A stretch of 64,000 bases of DNA from CBDAUN01 sp965214615 (GTDB lineage: Bacteria > Pseudomonadota > Gammaproteobacteria > Arenicellales > JAJDZL01). The notes below the pieces were generated by a model that made no database searches, was not told where the DNA came from, and saw nothing but the letters and a program-made list of their open reading frames with translations. Positions within the stretch are counted from its first letter, which is position 1. Every line of letters starts with the position of its first letter. This document shows positions 53,185 through 63,077 of this stretch, piece by piece. Made by a program: the position numbers and the translations under genes. Where the stretch lies: the NCBI GenBank assembly GCA_965214615.1, contig OZ243952.1, positions 1,364,001-1,428,000 on the forward strand, given 5' to 3'.

Positions 53185-54222
53185 CTATTGCCCGTTCACT
53201 TTGCGCTTTTGCCGTTTAACCGATTCCAAAGAAAGCCCGGTGCAATCTGCAACCAGTTGAATATCGCATCCCTTTTGAAGCATGTTGTCAGCGATTGCTC
53301 GAGCACTCTTTTCGATTCCCTGCTCGATTCCCTGCTCGATTCCCTGCTCGATTCCCTGCTCGATTCCCTGCTCGATTCCCTGCTCGATTCCCTGCTCGAT
53401 TCCCTGTTGCATAACCACTTTGTCTGATTCTAAGAGCATCGGCATCATCCTGTTTTCCTCTTTGATAATTCTCATTTCGATTTCAATCAATTTTGCCCAA
53501 TTATAGTCATCGCGCATCGTCAAAATATACCGCATTACCGATAGCATCATACTGGAACGCAACGGCATCACCTGTTCGGAAATCCGGAGAATCACATACT
53601 CGACATCGGATTCGGTAAGGTTCCAGATCCGCTTCAGAATGTAAAAAACAGGAGCGGTTGATCGGTGCCGCGCACGGAACTGAACTGATTCGTCATGCAC
53701 ATTCAGTAGCACGCATCGGAACCGATAAACCAGTGCGTTGTCTGCTATCTCTTTAGCCACGCAGTCGGGCGGGCCCTCGACCTGCTGCTCGAATTCAAGC
53801 GGATGAATCCATTTTTCTTCCTGACCGTTGTAAATCAACAAGGCGAGCACCCAAGCGTGCGGATGCACATTTTGCATAGCAAACATATTTTCGGCCAATT
53901 GCTTTGGTACCAAACGATCACGTTTGGACTTGTGCTCTACAATCACAATCAGTCTTTTTGCCTTGTTGCCAGTAGTGTCACATAGCACTGAGCCGGCCAA
54001 ATCGGCAATCCGCTCCTGCCACTGCTCGTTGAATGCGCTGGGGTTCTCGATTCTCACAGTGCTCAGATCAATCGCTGCAAGAGCAGCATCTGACAGCGCA
54101 ACGCAAATCAGTTCGCCAAACAGTTTGTCCGTTTGAAAGGTGTCGCGCACTAGCGTGTCGTGCGGCTTGGTGCCGGGAGATGCGCCGGCCTTTGTTGTGT
54201 TTGTCATGTTGTCATGTCCCAT
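53185..54222 (-). CDS. Rpn-family recombination-promoting nuclease / putative transposase
   Basis: A 345-residue protein of the Rpn/YhgA-like family, with an N-terminal PD-(D/E)XK nuclease domain: H-D-T-L-V-R-D-T-F near residue 21, D-L-A-G-S-V-L at about 73, and V-E-H-K-S-K near residue 93 as the E-x-K of the active site. The C-terminal part carries E-Q-G-I repeats and a conserved tail (A-I-A-D-N-M-L, then L-V-A-D-C-T-G-L). Such proteins are often present in several variable copies and cut DNA in RecA-independent recombination. The repeat number can change by slippage without shifting the frame. Confidence 0.82.
   Translation of the reverse strand: MGHDNMTNTTKAGASPGTKPHDTLVRDTFQTDKLFGELICVALSDAALAAIDLSTVRIENPSAFNEQWQERIADLAGSVLCDTTGNKAKRLIVIVEHKSKRDRLVPKQLAENMFAMQNVHPHAWVLALLIYNGQEEKWIHPLEFEQQVEGPPDCVAKEIADNALVYRFRCVLLNVHDESVQFRARHRSTAPVFYILKRIWNLTESDVEYVILRISEQVMPLRSSMMLSVMRYILTMRDDYNWAKLIEIEMRIIKEENRMMPMLLESDKVVMQQGIEQGIEQGIEQGIEQGIEQGIEQGIEQGIEKSARAIADNMLQKGCDIQLVADCTGLSLESVKRQKRKVNGQ
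53317..53400. repeat. 12-bp coding minisatellite, seven units
   Basis: Seven perfect tandem units of TCCCTGCTCGAT in the 3' part of the intact Rpn gene, coding E-Q-G-I on the minus strand. The same unit occurs in the remnant at 52609-52692. Confidence 0.92.
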
Positions 54223-55071
54223 TTCTAGTCAGGTCGCGGCAGGATGCGCCGAATAGCATCGTCGATGCTTCGGTCCGCACCTGTTAAAGATGGCGTTCAT
54301 TGTGATCGGCCTCGTTCGCAGGGCGAAACATAAATTGCACATTGAACCGAAACAATTACTGCGCCACGCATCGAACCTGCCGGTGCAACTTGCGATATGG
54401 CAATTTTCATCGATTAAAACCACGCAGGCCAACGGTTTGCCTGAATAGCTGATGCCGTTTACCCGGGCATCGAAGCTATGCGCGATGCTTCGCTGCCGAA
54501 AAATTCGACATTTCGAATTTAACCTCGTTCAGGGCTCAAGCGATGACGTCGCAGATAATTTTCAGACGCTCGATACAACGACGCAAATTCGCAATGAATT
54601 GATTTAACCCGACACCGGAGCAGTTTGCGCCATGAGCCAACAGCGAGAGGCGTGCCATCGCGTTCTTTCTGCGTGTACATAAGGATGCCAATGCAGATTG
54701 ATTCAACTATGCGATAGCATTTGCTAAAATTGGCTTGCCCAAAAAAGAATTCGCACTGATTTACATCGATTTGCGCTAAAGTCATTTGCAAATCGCGGCA
54801 AACAAGCGCGCAGGCGGCACGCCGCTCGTGAAATTCAATCATCTGAAAATGGCAAATTTCTGCGCATCGCCACCGCAAGGTGCTCTTGATTGCCCTACGT
54901 GTCGATTTGAAGGTTTCGGGTCGGATAAGTTGCTTGAAGGAAATGCATTCAAAGAAATTGGTCGCCTCATGACAGCATGCAAAATTGAAGGAATCCACAG
55001 GGGCCCAAAGGCCGGTGTCTTACCCAATGACTACCCGCGCAGCAAATCGCGCCTAGCGCAGGAGATCGCTG
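54223..55071. other. Region upstream of icmF without a supported gene
   Basis: About 850 bases. Two frames of 100-160 codons (54519-54998 on minus, 54786-55088 on plus) overlap each other and show no recognisable features; I do not support either. The icmF promoter should lie here. I see no cobalamin riboswitch box. Confidence 0.45.
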
Positions 55072-58000
55072 ATGAGCGCCCTCGCTGAGATTCCACCAGT
55101 CCAGCAACCGCGACCGGCCGCGCAGCGCTTGCGTTTTGTTACGGCAACTAGCTTGTTCGACGGACATGACGCATCGATAAACGTCATTCGACGCCTGTTG
55201 CAGGCATCCGGTGTGGAAGTGGTCCATCTTGGCCACAACCGTTCTGTTCACGAAGTCGTTTCCGCCGCGGTGCAAGAGGATGCCGACGCTGTGGCGGTGA
55301 GTTCGTATCAAGGCGGTCATCTGGAATACTTCAAATACATCGTTGACATGCTAAACGACGCGGACCGCTCTGAAATCAACGTCTTTGGCGGCGGCGGCGG
55401 CGTCATCGTGCCTGAAGAGATTGACCAACTGCATCACTACGGCGTCACCCGCATCTACTCGCCGGCTGACGGGCAGGCCATCGGGCTACAAGGCATGGTT
55501 GACGACATGGTAGAAAAATGTGTCTCCGGCTCCGCTAGGCGCATTGAGTTCCTTGAATCTGACGAACCCGCCGAACGACGCGATTTCGGAACATTGGCGC
55601 GAATGATTTCTACAATCGAAGCCGGGCGGTTCGACGCTGCAAAGCTGCAGAACATGCCGTCTCCAGCGGTCCCGGTCATCGGCATAACCGGCACCGGCGG
55701 TTCAGGGAAGTCGTCGTTGACGGATGAGTTAGTACAGCGATTCCGGCTGAATGCGAATGCCGGTGAATTTCGCATTGCTATTCTTGCAATCGACCCGACG
55801 CGCAAACGAACCGGCGGCGCGCTTTTGGGCGACCGGATCCGGATGAATTCAGTATTCGGCGAAAGCATCTACATGCGCTCGCTTGCCACACGCGACTCGA
55901 GCGGGTTGCCGGAGTATCTGTCAAGCGTGATTCGCGCATGCAAAGCCTGGGACTTTGATCTGATCATCGTGGAAACGCCGGGCATCGGCCAGGGCGATTC
56001 CGGAATCATTTCGTTTGTCGACTACTCGCTGTATGTGATGACGCCTGAATTTGGTGCGGCCAGCCAGTTGGAGAAAATCGACATGCTCGATTACGCGGAT
56101 CTGGTGGTGCTCAACAAGTTCGATTCCAAAGGCGCGGAAGATGCTTACAGGGATGTCTGCAAGCAGGTACAGCGCAACACAGAGAAATTTCATCAGCACC
56201 CGACTGAAATGCCGGTGTTCGGCGCTACGTCGTCCCGCTTCAATGACGATGGAGTCACGGCGGTCTATCAAGCGCTATTGAAACTTCTCAAAGACAAATT
56301 CCGGCAATTTCAGCCTTCTGCAGCGTCTGATGCAAGCGCATCGACACGCGATGAGTGTTCGATTCGACCTTCGCGAATCGGATATCTTGCGGAAATTGCG
56401 GCGAAAATCCGGTCTTACAGATTCTTTGTCGAGGAACAGAGCCGCCTAGTGCGTGAGCGCCAGCAGATTGACGCTGTGAAATCAATGCTCGGCAGCCGCG
56501 GAATTGCAGGTGAAATGGACGGCCTTGCCGAGGTTCGCGAAGAGTTTATTGCGCCTTCGGTCAACGCGCTACTTGATGACTGGTCGGCGCTTGAACGTAA
56601 GCGACAGAATGACAGGAATCAGATTGGCTGGTCCTCTGATCAGGTTTCAAAGCCGTTATTTTACGAAACGCTGTCGGGTACTCAGGTGCCCAAGATTGCG
56701 CTGCCGCGCTATTCAGACCGCGGTGATTTGCTGAAATGGCTGATGCTGGAAAATCTGCCTGGATCCTTTCCCTATACCGCCGGCGTATTTGCATTTAAGC
56801 GCGACGATGAAGACCCGACAAGGATGTTCGCAGGAGAAGGCGGACCGGACAACACCAATCGGCGATTCAAGCTGCTGTCTAGGCACTCGGAGGCGAAACG
56901 CCTTTCGACGGCGTTCGACTCGGTTTCGCTATATGGCTTTGACCCGGACCTGCGTCCTGATATTTACGGGAAAATCGGCAATTCCGGAGTTTCGGTTGCC
57001 ACTTTGGACGATATGAAGGACCTGTATGCCGGATTTGACCTGTGCAGTTCGAAAACTTCGGTCTCGATGACGATCAACGGGCCGGCGCCGACTTATTTGG
57101 CCATGCTTCTGAACACGGCGATCGATCAGCAAATCGAAGTGTTCAGGAGCGACCACGGCCGTGAACCTGACGGACCGGAGACAGAGCAACTGCGCGCAGG
57201 CGCTTTAAGGCGGATTAGAGGCACGGTGCAAGCGGACATCCTTAAGGAGGACCAGGGCCAGAATACGTGTATTTTCTCAACTCAGTTCAGTCTCAAGGTG
57301 ATGGGAGACATCCAGGAGTATTTCACCGCGAATGAAGTAAGAAAATTCTATTCTGTTTCAATATCCGGATATCACATCGCAGAAGCAGGCGCCAATCCGA
57401 TTTCCCAACTGGCATTCACTCTCGCCAATGCGTTCACATACGTCGAGCTTTATCTTGCGCGCGGTATGGATATCGACGAATTTGCTCCGAATCTGTCGTT
57501 TTTCTTTTCCAATGGCCTTGACGCCGAATACAGCGTCATGGGCCGTGTCGCTCGAAGAATTTGGGCGATTGCCCTCAGAGACCGCTACGGCGCGAATGCA
57601 AAAAGTCAGCGATTGAAGTATCACATTCAGACTTCCGGCCGCTCGCTGCACGCCCAGGAAATCGATTTCAACGACATCCGCACAACGTTGCAGGCCCTGA
57701 TTGCAGTCTATGACAACTGCAACAGCCTGCATACCAACGCCTATGACGAGGCGATAACCACCCCGACCGAGGAATCGGTGCGGCGCGCCATGGCAATCCA
57801 GCTGATCATAAATCGCGAGTGGGGCCTGGCTCAAAATCAAAATCCGAACCAGGGCAGTTTCATACTTGAAGAGTTGACCGACCTGGTCGAGGAGGCGGTA
57901 CTTTGCGAATTTGAAGCAATTTCTGCCAGAGGCGGCGTCCTAGGCGCCATGGAAACCGGCTATCAGCGCGGCAGGATTCAAGAGCAGTCGCTGCTCTATG

Positions 58001-58314
58001 AGCGCAAGAAGCATGATGGCAGCCTGCCAATCATCGGAGTCAACACCTTTGTCAGCCCTCGCCAGCATGAACTGGGTCCAGTTGAACTTCGGCGATCTTC
58101 GGAATCGGAGAAACGGGACCAACTGCGACGATTGCAGGCGTTTCATCGCCGCAACGACGCTCGGGCTCCGGAGGCGCTCGCGCAATTGAAGCGAGCCGTA
58201 ATCGAGAATCGCAATATATTCGCCCAGTTGATGGATACTGTGCGGTATTGCTCGGTGGGGCAAATCACTCACGCCCTGTTCGAAGTGGGCGGAAAGTACC
58301 GCCGCAACATGTAG
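55072..58314 (+). CDS. icmF: Fused isobutyryl-CoA mutase
   Basis: A 1080-residue fusion of three modules: an N-terminal B12-binding domain (D-G-H-D at residues 30-33, the His ligating cobalt), a MeaI-type G3E GTPase chaperone (Walker A G-T-G-G-S-G-K-S-S near residue 208, then A-I-D-P-T, V-E-T-P-G-I-G-Q and N-K-F-D), and the acyl-CoA mutase barrel (from about 560; F-P-Y-T-A-G-V near 565, S-I-S-G-Y-H-I-A-E-A-G-A near 763). It interconverts isobutyryl-CoA and n-butyryl-CoA, in some organisms also pivalyl- or isovaleryl-CoA. A GGAG site 7 bases before the ATG fixes the start. It is a stand-alone gene but functionally near branched-chain degradation. Confidence 0.94.
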   Translation: MSALAEIPPVQQPRPAAQRLRFVTATSLFDGHDASINVIRRLLQASGVEVVHLGHNRSVHEVVSAAVQEDADAVAVSSYQGGHLEYFKYIVDMLNDADRSEINVFGGGGGVIVPEEIDQLHHYGVTRIYSPADGQAIGLQGMVDDMVEKCVSGSARRIEFLESDEPAERRDFGTLARMISTIEAGRFDAAKLQNMPSPAVPVIGITGTGGSGKSSLTDELVQRFRLNANAGEFRIAILAIDPTRKRTGGALLGDRIRMNSVFGESIYMRSLATRDSSGLPEYLSSVIRACKAWDFDLIIVETPGIGQGDSGIISFVDYSLYVMTPEFGAASQLEKIDMLDYADLVVLNKFDSKGAEDAYRDVCKQVQRNTEKFHQHPTEMPVFGATSSRFNDDGVTAVYQALLKLLKDKFRQFQPSAASDASASTRDECSIRPSRIGYLAEIAAKIRSYRFFVEEQSRLVRERQQIDAVKSMLGSRGIAGEMDGLAEVREEFIAPSVNALLDDWSALERKRQNDRNQIGWSSDQVSKPLFYETLSGTQVPKIALPRYSDRGDLLKWLMLENLPGSFPYTAGVFAFKRDDEDPTRMFAGEGGPDNTNRRFKLLSRHSEAKRLSTAFDSVSLYGFDPDLRPDIYGKIGNSGVSVATLDDMKDLYAGFDLCSSKTSVSMTINGPAPTYLAMLLNTAIDQQIEVFRSDHGREPDGPETEQLRAGALRRIRGTVQADILKEDQGQNTCIFSTQFSLKVMGDIQEYFTANEVRKFYSVSISGYHIAEAGANPISQLAFTLANAFTYVELYLARGMDIDEFAPNLSFFFSNGLDAEYSVMGRVARRIWAIALRDRYGANAKSQRLKYHIQTSGRSLHAQEIDFNDIRTTLQALIAVYDNCNSLHTNAYDEAITTPTEESVRRAMAIQLIINREWGLAQNQNPNQGSFILEELTDLVEEAVLCEFEAISARGGVLGAMETGYQRGRIQEQSLLYERKKHDGSLPIIGVNTFVSPRQHELGPVELRRSSESEKRDQLRRLQAFHRRNDARAPEALAQLKRAVIENRNIFAQLMDTVRYCSVGQITHALFEVGGKYRRNM

Positions 58315-58347
58315 TGCCGCCGCCATTGAACGACAATCCAAATCCGC

Positions 58348-59161
58348 ATGGCTTTGCGAACCTGGTCGGCGGTTTCTGCACTCAGTGCCGCCGGCAAGGA
58401 CGATCCAGTGCAGGAACTGTTTGATTTGCGCGGTTTTTCGGTGGTGATCTCCGGTGCCGCAGGTGCATTCGGATTGGCAGTCGCACAAGAGTTGGCAGCA
58501 ATAGGCGCATCGGCATCGCTGATTGATGTTGACGAACGGCGCTTGAGTTCGCTCGAAAAGCGAATTGCAGATTGCGCCCCGCTTTGCATTGCCGTAGACG
58601 TGCGCGATGAGGACGCCTGCCTCGCTGCATTTCGACGGTCGTTTGACCGGTGGCGCAGGATCGACGCCTTTGTCAATCGCGCGGGATTGTTTGACATTGG
58701 CGTGCTCAGTACCTGCCGCAAGCCCGATTCCGGCATCTGCCGGCAACGAATACGTCGGCAGTTTTTAAAATTACAATTTGGCGGCAAGCTACATGATTCC
58801 CGGAAATTTCGGCCGGATAGTCAGTTTCGCCTCTGTTTCAGTTACGATTTCAATGCCCAACTATGACGCTTATGCTTCGAGCAAGGCGGCGCTCACGCAT
58901 ATGAAGCGAGTGCTGGCTGTAGAATGGGAGCACAATTCGATCAAAGCGAATGCCATCAGTCCCGCTATTGCCGATACCGGATTGACCCATGGCTTTCTCA
59001 ATGCCGGCGACAATCGGTCCAAAGCACTTTCTCGAATACCGCTTGGTCGGTTCTGCGATCCCGAGAATGTGCTAGGCGCCGTAGTCCTTCCGCTTTCGTG
59101 CGGCGGGTCGTTTATCACAGGACAGGCAATTCACGTTGACGGTGAGAGGACATGCTCATGA
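58348..59161 (+). pseudogene. Frameshifted short-chain dehydrogenase gene
   Basis: Two halves of one SDR lie in different frames. The first (58348 to about 58740) carries the Rossmann start S-G-A-A-G-A-F-G-L and F-V-N-R-A-G (NNAG-like). The second (from about 58770 to 59161) carries I-P-G-N-F-G-R-I-V-S-F-A-S, the Y-A-S-S-K active site and the C-terminal S-C-G-G-S-F-I-T-G-Q-A-I-H-V-D-G-E. Between them, around 58700-58790, the expected helix is lost and all frames are disturbed, with a TAA in the frame of the second half. A sequencing error alone seems unlikely since more than one change is needed. Its end overlaps the MFS gene region. Confidence 0.75.
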
Positions 59162-59186
59162 ACAGCAAGAAATTCGCGTGCTCGCA

Positions 59187-60407
59187 ATGCACAACGACGA
59201 AATAGCAGCCCCGGGCAAGTTCAGCAAGATGCGATTGAATGTCGCATTGCTTTCGACCTGCCAGGCGTTCATGTTCATTGCCAATTCGGTCTTTATCGCA
59301 TCTGCCGCGCTGATTGGGGCAGCGCTGGTTGACAACCTGGCGTATGCGACCGTCCCGGTGTCCCTGGTATTTATATTCGGCATGGGATTCGCGATGCCTG
59401 CATCGATGCTGATGAAATACATCGGCCGTCGGGCGGGATTTCAGATTGGCTGCGCGACCGGTTGCTCCGGCGCGCTTGTGTGTGGCTACGCGGCAATCGA
59501 GCATAGCTTCGTATTTTTCTGCATTGGAATTGCCCTGATCGGAATTCATAATGCTTTCGCCGCGTTCTACCGCTTTGCAGCGGTTGACGTATCGACCGAG
59601 TCCTACAGGAGCAGGGCGGTTTCATATGTGCTTGCCGGAAGCGTGGTTGCGGCGTTCATCGGGCCGAACATGGCCAACTTGACTCGGAATATGATCGACA
59701 ATGCGATGTTTGCTGGCAGCTATTTCTCGCTGGCAGTCTGCTATGCCCTTGCTTTTGTCGTAATTTCATTCCTGCAAGTGCCAAACGAGTCGAAATCTGA
59801 AAATCTCGGACCAAGCCGTCCGCTGGGGGTTATTGTGCGTCAGCCGGTGTTTGTCATTTCGGTTATCAGCGCAACTGTCGGCTACGGTGTGATGAATCTG
59901 CTGATGACATCGACGCCGCTTGCGATGCAGGCACGGGAATTCGGCTTCATGTACACGGCCCAGGTCATCCAGTGGCACATCGTCGCAATGTTTGCGCCCT
60001 CATTCTTTACCGGCCACCTGATTCGCAAATTCGGAGACTTGAATATCATTCTTGCAGGGCTTGCCGCACTGCTGTGCGGCATTGCTGCAGGATTGCTTCT
60101 TGCAGATACTGTGATGATGTTCGCGGTTGCACTGATGCTGATCGGCATCGGTTGGAATTTCACCTATCTTGGCGGTACCACGCTTCTGACTATGGCCTAT
60201 GATCCCGCCGAGAAAGCCAAATCTCAGGGTTTCAATGACCTTTGCGTCTTTTCGGTTGTGTCGATCACTGCTGTGCTCTCCGGTGTTCTGCACCACGTCT
60301 GGGGGTGGTATGTGCTGTGCGCGGTAACGGCTGTGCCTGTGCTGAGCGTTCTGGCGCTTGCCGGCTGGATGCGCTTTCGCTCGAATGCCGCCTTGCAGAC
60401 GGGATAG
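59187..60407 (+). CDS. MFS transporter
   Basis: About 406 residues with twelve hydrophobic helices, of the major facilitator superfamily (YbfB/CynX-like layout). The loop between helices 2 and 3 has M-K-Y-I-G-R-R-A-G, the usual G-x-x-x-D/G-R-R-x-x-motif of MFS proteins, and a matching loop H-L-I-R-K-F-G-D occurs in the second half. The substrate is unknown. The ATG at 59187 starts just after the SDR pseudogene; a longer start at 59136 would overlap it. The gene ends directly against the convergent dehydrogenase gene. Confidence 0.8.
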   Translation: MHNDEIAAPGKFSKMRLNVALLSTCQAFMFIANSVFIASAALIGAALVDNLAYATVPVSLVFIFGMGFAMPASMLMKYIGRRAGFQIGCATGCSGALVCGYAAIEHSFVFFCIGIALIGIHNAFAAFYRFAAVDVSTESYRSRAVSYVLAGSVVAAFIGPNMANLTRNMIDNAMFAGSYFSLAVCYALAFVVISFLQVPNESKSENLGPSRPLGVIVRQPVFVISVISATVGYGVMNLLMTSTPLAMQAREFGFMYTAQVIQWHIVAMFAPSFFTGHLIRKFGDLNIILAGLAALLCGIAAGLLLADTVMMFAVALMLIGIGWNFTYLGGTTLLTMAYDPAEKAKSQGFNDLCVFSVVSITAVLSGVLHHVWGWYVLCAVTAVPVLSVLALAGWMRFRSNAALQTG

Positions 60408-61280
60408 TCAGTACAGTTTGAATAGGGCGCTGTGGTCCAGAGCTTTGCCGCCCTGTTCAATCAGAGTGTCGTATTGGTTCAGGCATAGCTGCGTCGCGGG
60501 GAGTCGGATGCCGAGACTGCGGGCCAGTACTAGCGCCTGGTGCAAGTCTTTGCGCTGGGTTTCGGCTTTGCCTCCCGGCTTGTAGTCGGCGCTGATCATC
60601 CGCTGACCGTGGACCTTGAGCACTGTCGACGAAGCAAAGCCTGTGTCCAGTGCCTGGCGGACTTTTTCGATATCGGCGCCTCCGCGCTTGGCCAGAGCGA
60701 GCGCTTCGGCGACAGCGGAAATGGTCAATCCGACAATGATCTGGTTGGCGGCCTTGGCGATTTGGCCGGAGCCGATGCCTCCGACATGGACAATATTGCG
60801 TCCCAGGGCGCCGAGGACGGGTTGCAGGCGGTCGAAAATGGCTTCGCTGGCGCCGACCATGATGGACAGCGATGCCTCCTGTGCACCGATCTGGCCGCCG
60901 GAAACAGGGGCATCGGCGAATTCGATGCCTGCCCGCGCAAGCCTTGAGGCGAATAGCCGGGTCCGCCCGACTTCCGATGTGCCCATGTCGACAACGACAG
61001 TCCCTGCGCGCGCGCCTTCGATAATTCCGGATGTGCCAAACAGCACCTGTTCGACAGCGTCGGTGTCACTGACCATGCATACGACAATGTCGCTTTGGCC
61101 CGCCGCCTGCGACGGTGAATTCGCGGTCGCAAATCCTTCCGCGGCAAGCCGTTCGACGACTTGGGAGCTTCGATTGGATACGACGACGCGGGCGCCTGCG
61201 CGGCGCAAATTGCGGGCCATCGGCTCGCCCATAAGACCGAGACCGACAAATCCGATTTCCATTCCGCTGGGCAGTTGCAT
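60408..61280 (-). CDS. 3-hydroxyisobutyrate dehydrogenase-family oxidoreductase
   Basis: A 290-residue beta-hydroxyacid dehydrogenase: G-F-V-G-L-G-L-M-G (dinucleotide binding) at residues about 10-18, D-A-P-V-S-G-G substrate loop near 120, and the catalytic lysine in G-Q-I-A-K-A-A-N-Q. The group includes tartronate semialdehyde reductase (GarR) and 3-hydroxyisobutyrate dehydrogenase (MmsB); I cannot separate them by eye. ATG 61280 has an AAGGAG site 7 bases upstream. It is divergent from tgt. Proximity to icmF makes 3-hydroxyisobutyrate (valine pathway) plausible. Confidence 0.85.
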   Translation of the reverse strand: MQLPSGMEIGFVGLGLMGEPMARNLRRAGARVVVSNRSSQVVERLAAEGFATANSPSQAAGQSDIVVCMVSDTDAVEQVLFGTSGIIEGARAGTVVVDMGTSEVGRTRLFASRLARAGIEFADAPVSGGQIGAQEASLSIMVGASEAIFDRLQPVLGALGRNIVHVGGIGSGQIAKAANQIIVGLTISAVAEALALAKRGGADIEKVRQALDTGFASSTVLKVHGQRMISADYKPGGKAETQRKDLHQALVLARSLGIRLPATQLCLNQYDTLIEQGGKALDHSALFKLY

Positions 61281-61360
61281 AAGATACTCCTTGTAGATTG
61301 CTGAACACGAATTCCGGTTGCAATCAGGATAATCCATAACCACCCAGAGCGGTACAGGCA

Positions 61361-62482
61361 TTGACGACACAGGGAATAGAATTTCAACGGCTTGCCCGCT
61401 GCGGCAACGCCCGCCGAGGCCGGCTTCTGACGCCGCGCGGTGCAGTGGAAACGCCGGTGTTCATGCCGGTTGGAACCGTCGGCGCGGTGAAGACCGTAGA
61501 CCCGCAGGACTTGCTGCGCCTTGGCGCTCAAATCATTCTGGGCAATACGCTGCATCTGTTGCTGCGTCCCGGCGCCGACATCATTCGATTGCATGGCGGA
61601 CTGCATCAATTTAATGGATGGAACGGACCGATATTGACCGATTCAGGAGGGTTTCAGGTATGGAGTTTGGCGAAAATGCGCCGAATTTCCGAAGCGGGCG
61701 TGGAATTTCGTTCGCCGATCGACGGTTCCACAGTGTTTGTCGGACCGGAGGAGTCGATCGCTGCGCAGCGCGAATTCAGGTCCGATATCGCTATGGTGTT
61801 TGATGACTGTACGCCTTATCCGGCAACCCGGAGCCAGGCCCAACAGTCGATGGAGCTGTCATGTGCCTGGGCGCAGCGCTGCAAGAATGCCTACGCAGGT
61901 GCCGATGGTGCGCTATTCGGAATTGTCCAGGGAGGTGCATACGAAGATCTGCGCGAAGCGTCATTGGATCGTCTTTGCAGTATCGGATTTCCCGGCTATG
62001 CGATCGGCGGCTTGTCCGTGGGCGAGCCCAAGGACGACATGTACCGCATACTCGCGCACATTGCACCTCGCATGCCCGAGTTGGCTCCACGCTATCTGAT
62101 GGGTGTCGGAACCCCTGCAGACATCGTCTTCGGCGTCGCGCAGGGAGTGGACATGTTTGATTGCGTGCTGCCTACGCGCAATGCGCGAAACGGCTGGCTT
62201 TACACATCGCAGGGTGTCGTCAAGATCCGCAATGCGAAGTATCGTGACGATTTGCGTCCGCTTGATCCCGAATGCCCCTGTCCGTGCTGCACGACGTTTA
62301 CACGGTCCTATCTGAGTCACTTGCACCGAATCAAGGAGCCTTTGGGCGCCAGGCTGTGCACGATACACAATCTAAGCTTCTATTCGCGCCTGATGAGCCG
62401 GATTCGCCAGTCTATCAGCGAAGACAGGTTCGATGAATTCGTATCCGGATTCAACTCAGGACCGTACGGCGTGCCAAATTAG
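61361..62482 (+). CDS. tgt: tRNA-guanine transglycosylase (queuine tRNA-ribosyltransferase)
   Basis: A 373-residue enzyme that swaps guanine for the preQ1 base at position 34 of GUN-anticodon tRNAs. The active-site Asp is in L-T-D-S-G-G-F-Q-V near residue 92, the second Asp in F-D-C-V-L-P-T-R near 267, and the zinc site C-P-C-P-C-C-x-x-F-T-R-S-Y-L-S-H-L-H near 305-325. Start TTG at 61361 gives the usual length. The gene overlaps none of its neighbours and is followed by yajC and secD, the normal order in Gammaproteobacteria and relatives. Confidence 0.94.
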   Translation: MTTQGIEFQRLARCGNARRGRLLTPRGAVETPVFMPVGTVGAVKTVDPQDLLRLGAQIILGNTLHLLLRPGADIIRLHGGLHQFNGWNGPILTDSGGFQVWSLAKMRRISEAGVEFRSPIDGSTVFVGPEESIAAQREFRSDIAMVFDDCTPYPATRSQAQQSMELSCAWAQRCKNAYAGADGALFGIVQGGAYEDLREASLDRLCSIGFPGYAIGGLSVGEPKDDMYRILAHIAPRMPELAPRYLMGVGTPADIVFGVAQGVDMFDCVLPTRNARNGWLYTSQGVVKIRNAKYRDDLRPLDPECPCPCCTTFTRSYLSHLHRIKEPLGARLCTIHNLSFYSRLMSRIRQSISEDRFDEFVSGFNSGPYGVPN

Positions 62483-62632
62483 ATTGCGCGACTGCCCGTT
62501 GCCTGCGTCGCAATGCACCGTGTAGCGGCGGAGTCGGTCGCCGCGCATTTTCGTTCGGATTTCAGAATCTTCGAATGTGATAAAATTGATCGCTCTAATT
62601 TCACTCGTTTCAAGAACGAATTTTATAGATAG

Positions 62633-63019
62633 ATGGAAATTTTCATATCAAGCGCTTATGCGCAGTCCGGAGGCGATGCGGGCGGCGGGTTGCTCGGCCT
62701 CCTGCCTTTGGTCCTCATATTCGTGCTGTTCTATTTTCTTTTGATTCGGCCGCAGCAGAAGCGGACGAAGAAGCACAAGGAAATGGTCGAGGCTCTGGAG
62801 GTCGGGGACGAAGTAGTGACCAATGGCGGTACGCTGGGCGTGATCGCCAGTGTCGATGCGAATTTTATCGGCCTTGAAGTGTCCGATGGCGTGCGGATTC
62901 AGGTGCAGCGCCACGCGGTGGCGCAAATCATGCCCGAAGGTTCCTATACGCGCGATGCCGTTACTGGCAGCAAGTCGAAGGGCGGCAAGAAGAAGACGCC
63001 GAAACTGACTGACGAGTAA
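62633..63019 (+). CDS. yajC: Preprotein translocase subunit YajC
   Basis: A 128-residue membrane protein with one helix at about residues 20-40 (L-L-P-L-V-L-I-F-V-L-F-Y-F-L-L), followed by the hallmark R-P-Q-Q-K-R and a small cytoplasmic beta domain (G-D-E-V-V-T-N-G-G). It joins SecD and SecF in the Sec accessory complex. A basic tail rich in lysine ends the protein. It lies 150 bases after tgt and 58 bases before secD. Confidence 0.93.
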   Translation: MEIFISSAYAQSGGDAGGGLLGLLPLVLIFVLFYFLLIRPQQKRTKKHKEMVEALEVGDEVVTNGGTLGVIASVDANFIGLEVSDGVRIQVQRHAVAQIMPEGSYTRDAVTGSKSKGGKKKTPKLTDE

Positions 63020-63077
63020 TGTCGGGCATAGCGTGTCGCAGCTGTCGCTGCATTCAATAAATTCAGTGGTTTCGTAG

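Noticed and set aside
52609..53400. CRISPR-like repeats
   Set aside because: The 12-bp units are head-to-tail without spacers and lie in frame inside Rpn-family genes.
54223..55071. Cobalamin riboswitch before icmF
   Set aside because: No B12-box-like conserved segment is visible. Such switches usually repress synthesis or uptake genes, not B12-using enzymes.
54519..55088. Frames of 159 codons (minus) and 100 codons (plus) upstream of icmF
   Set aside because: They are antisense to each other and lack recognisable features; neither is supported.
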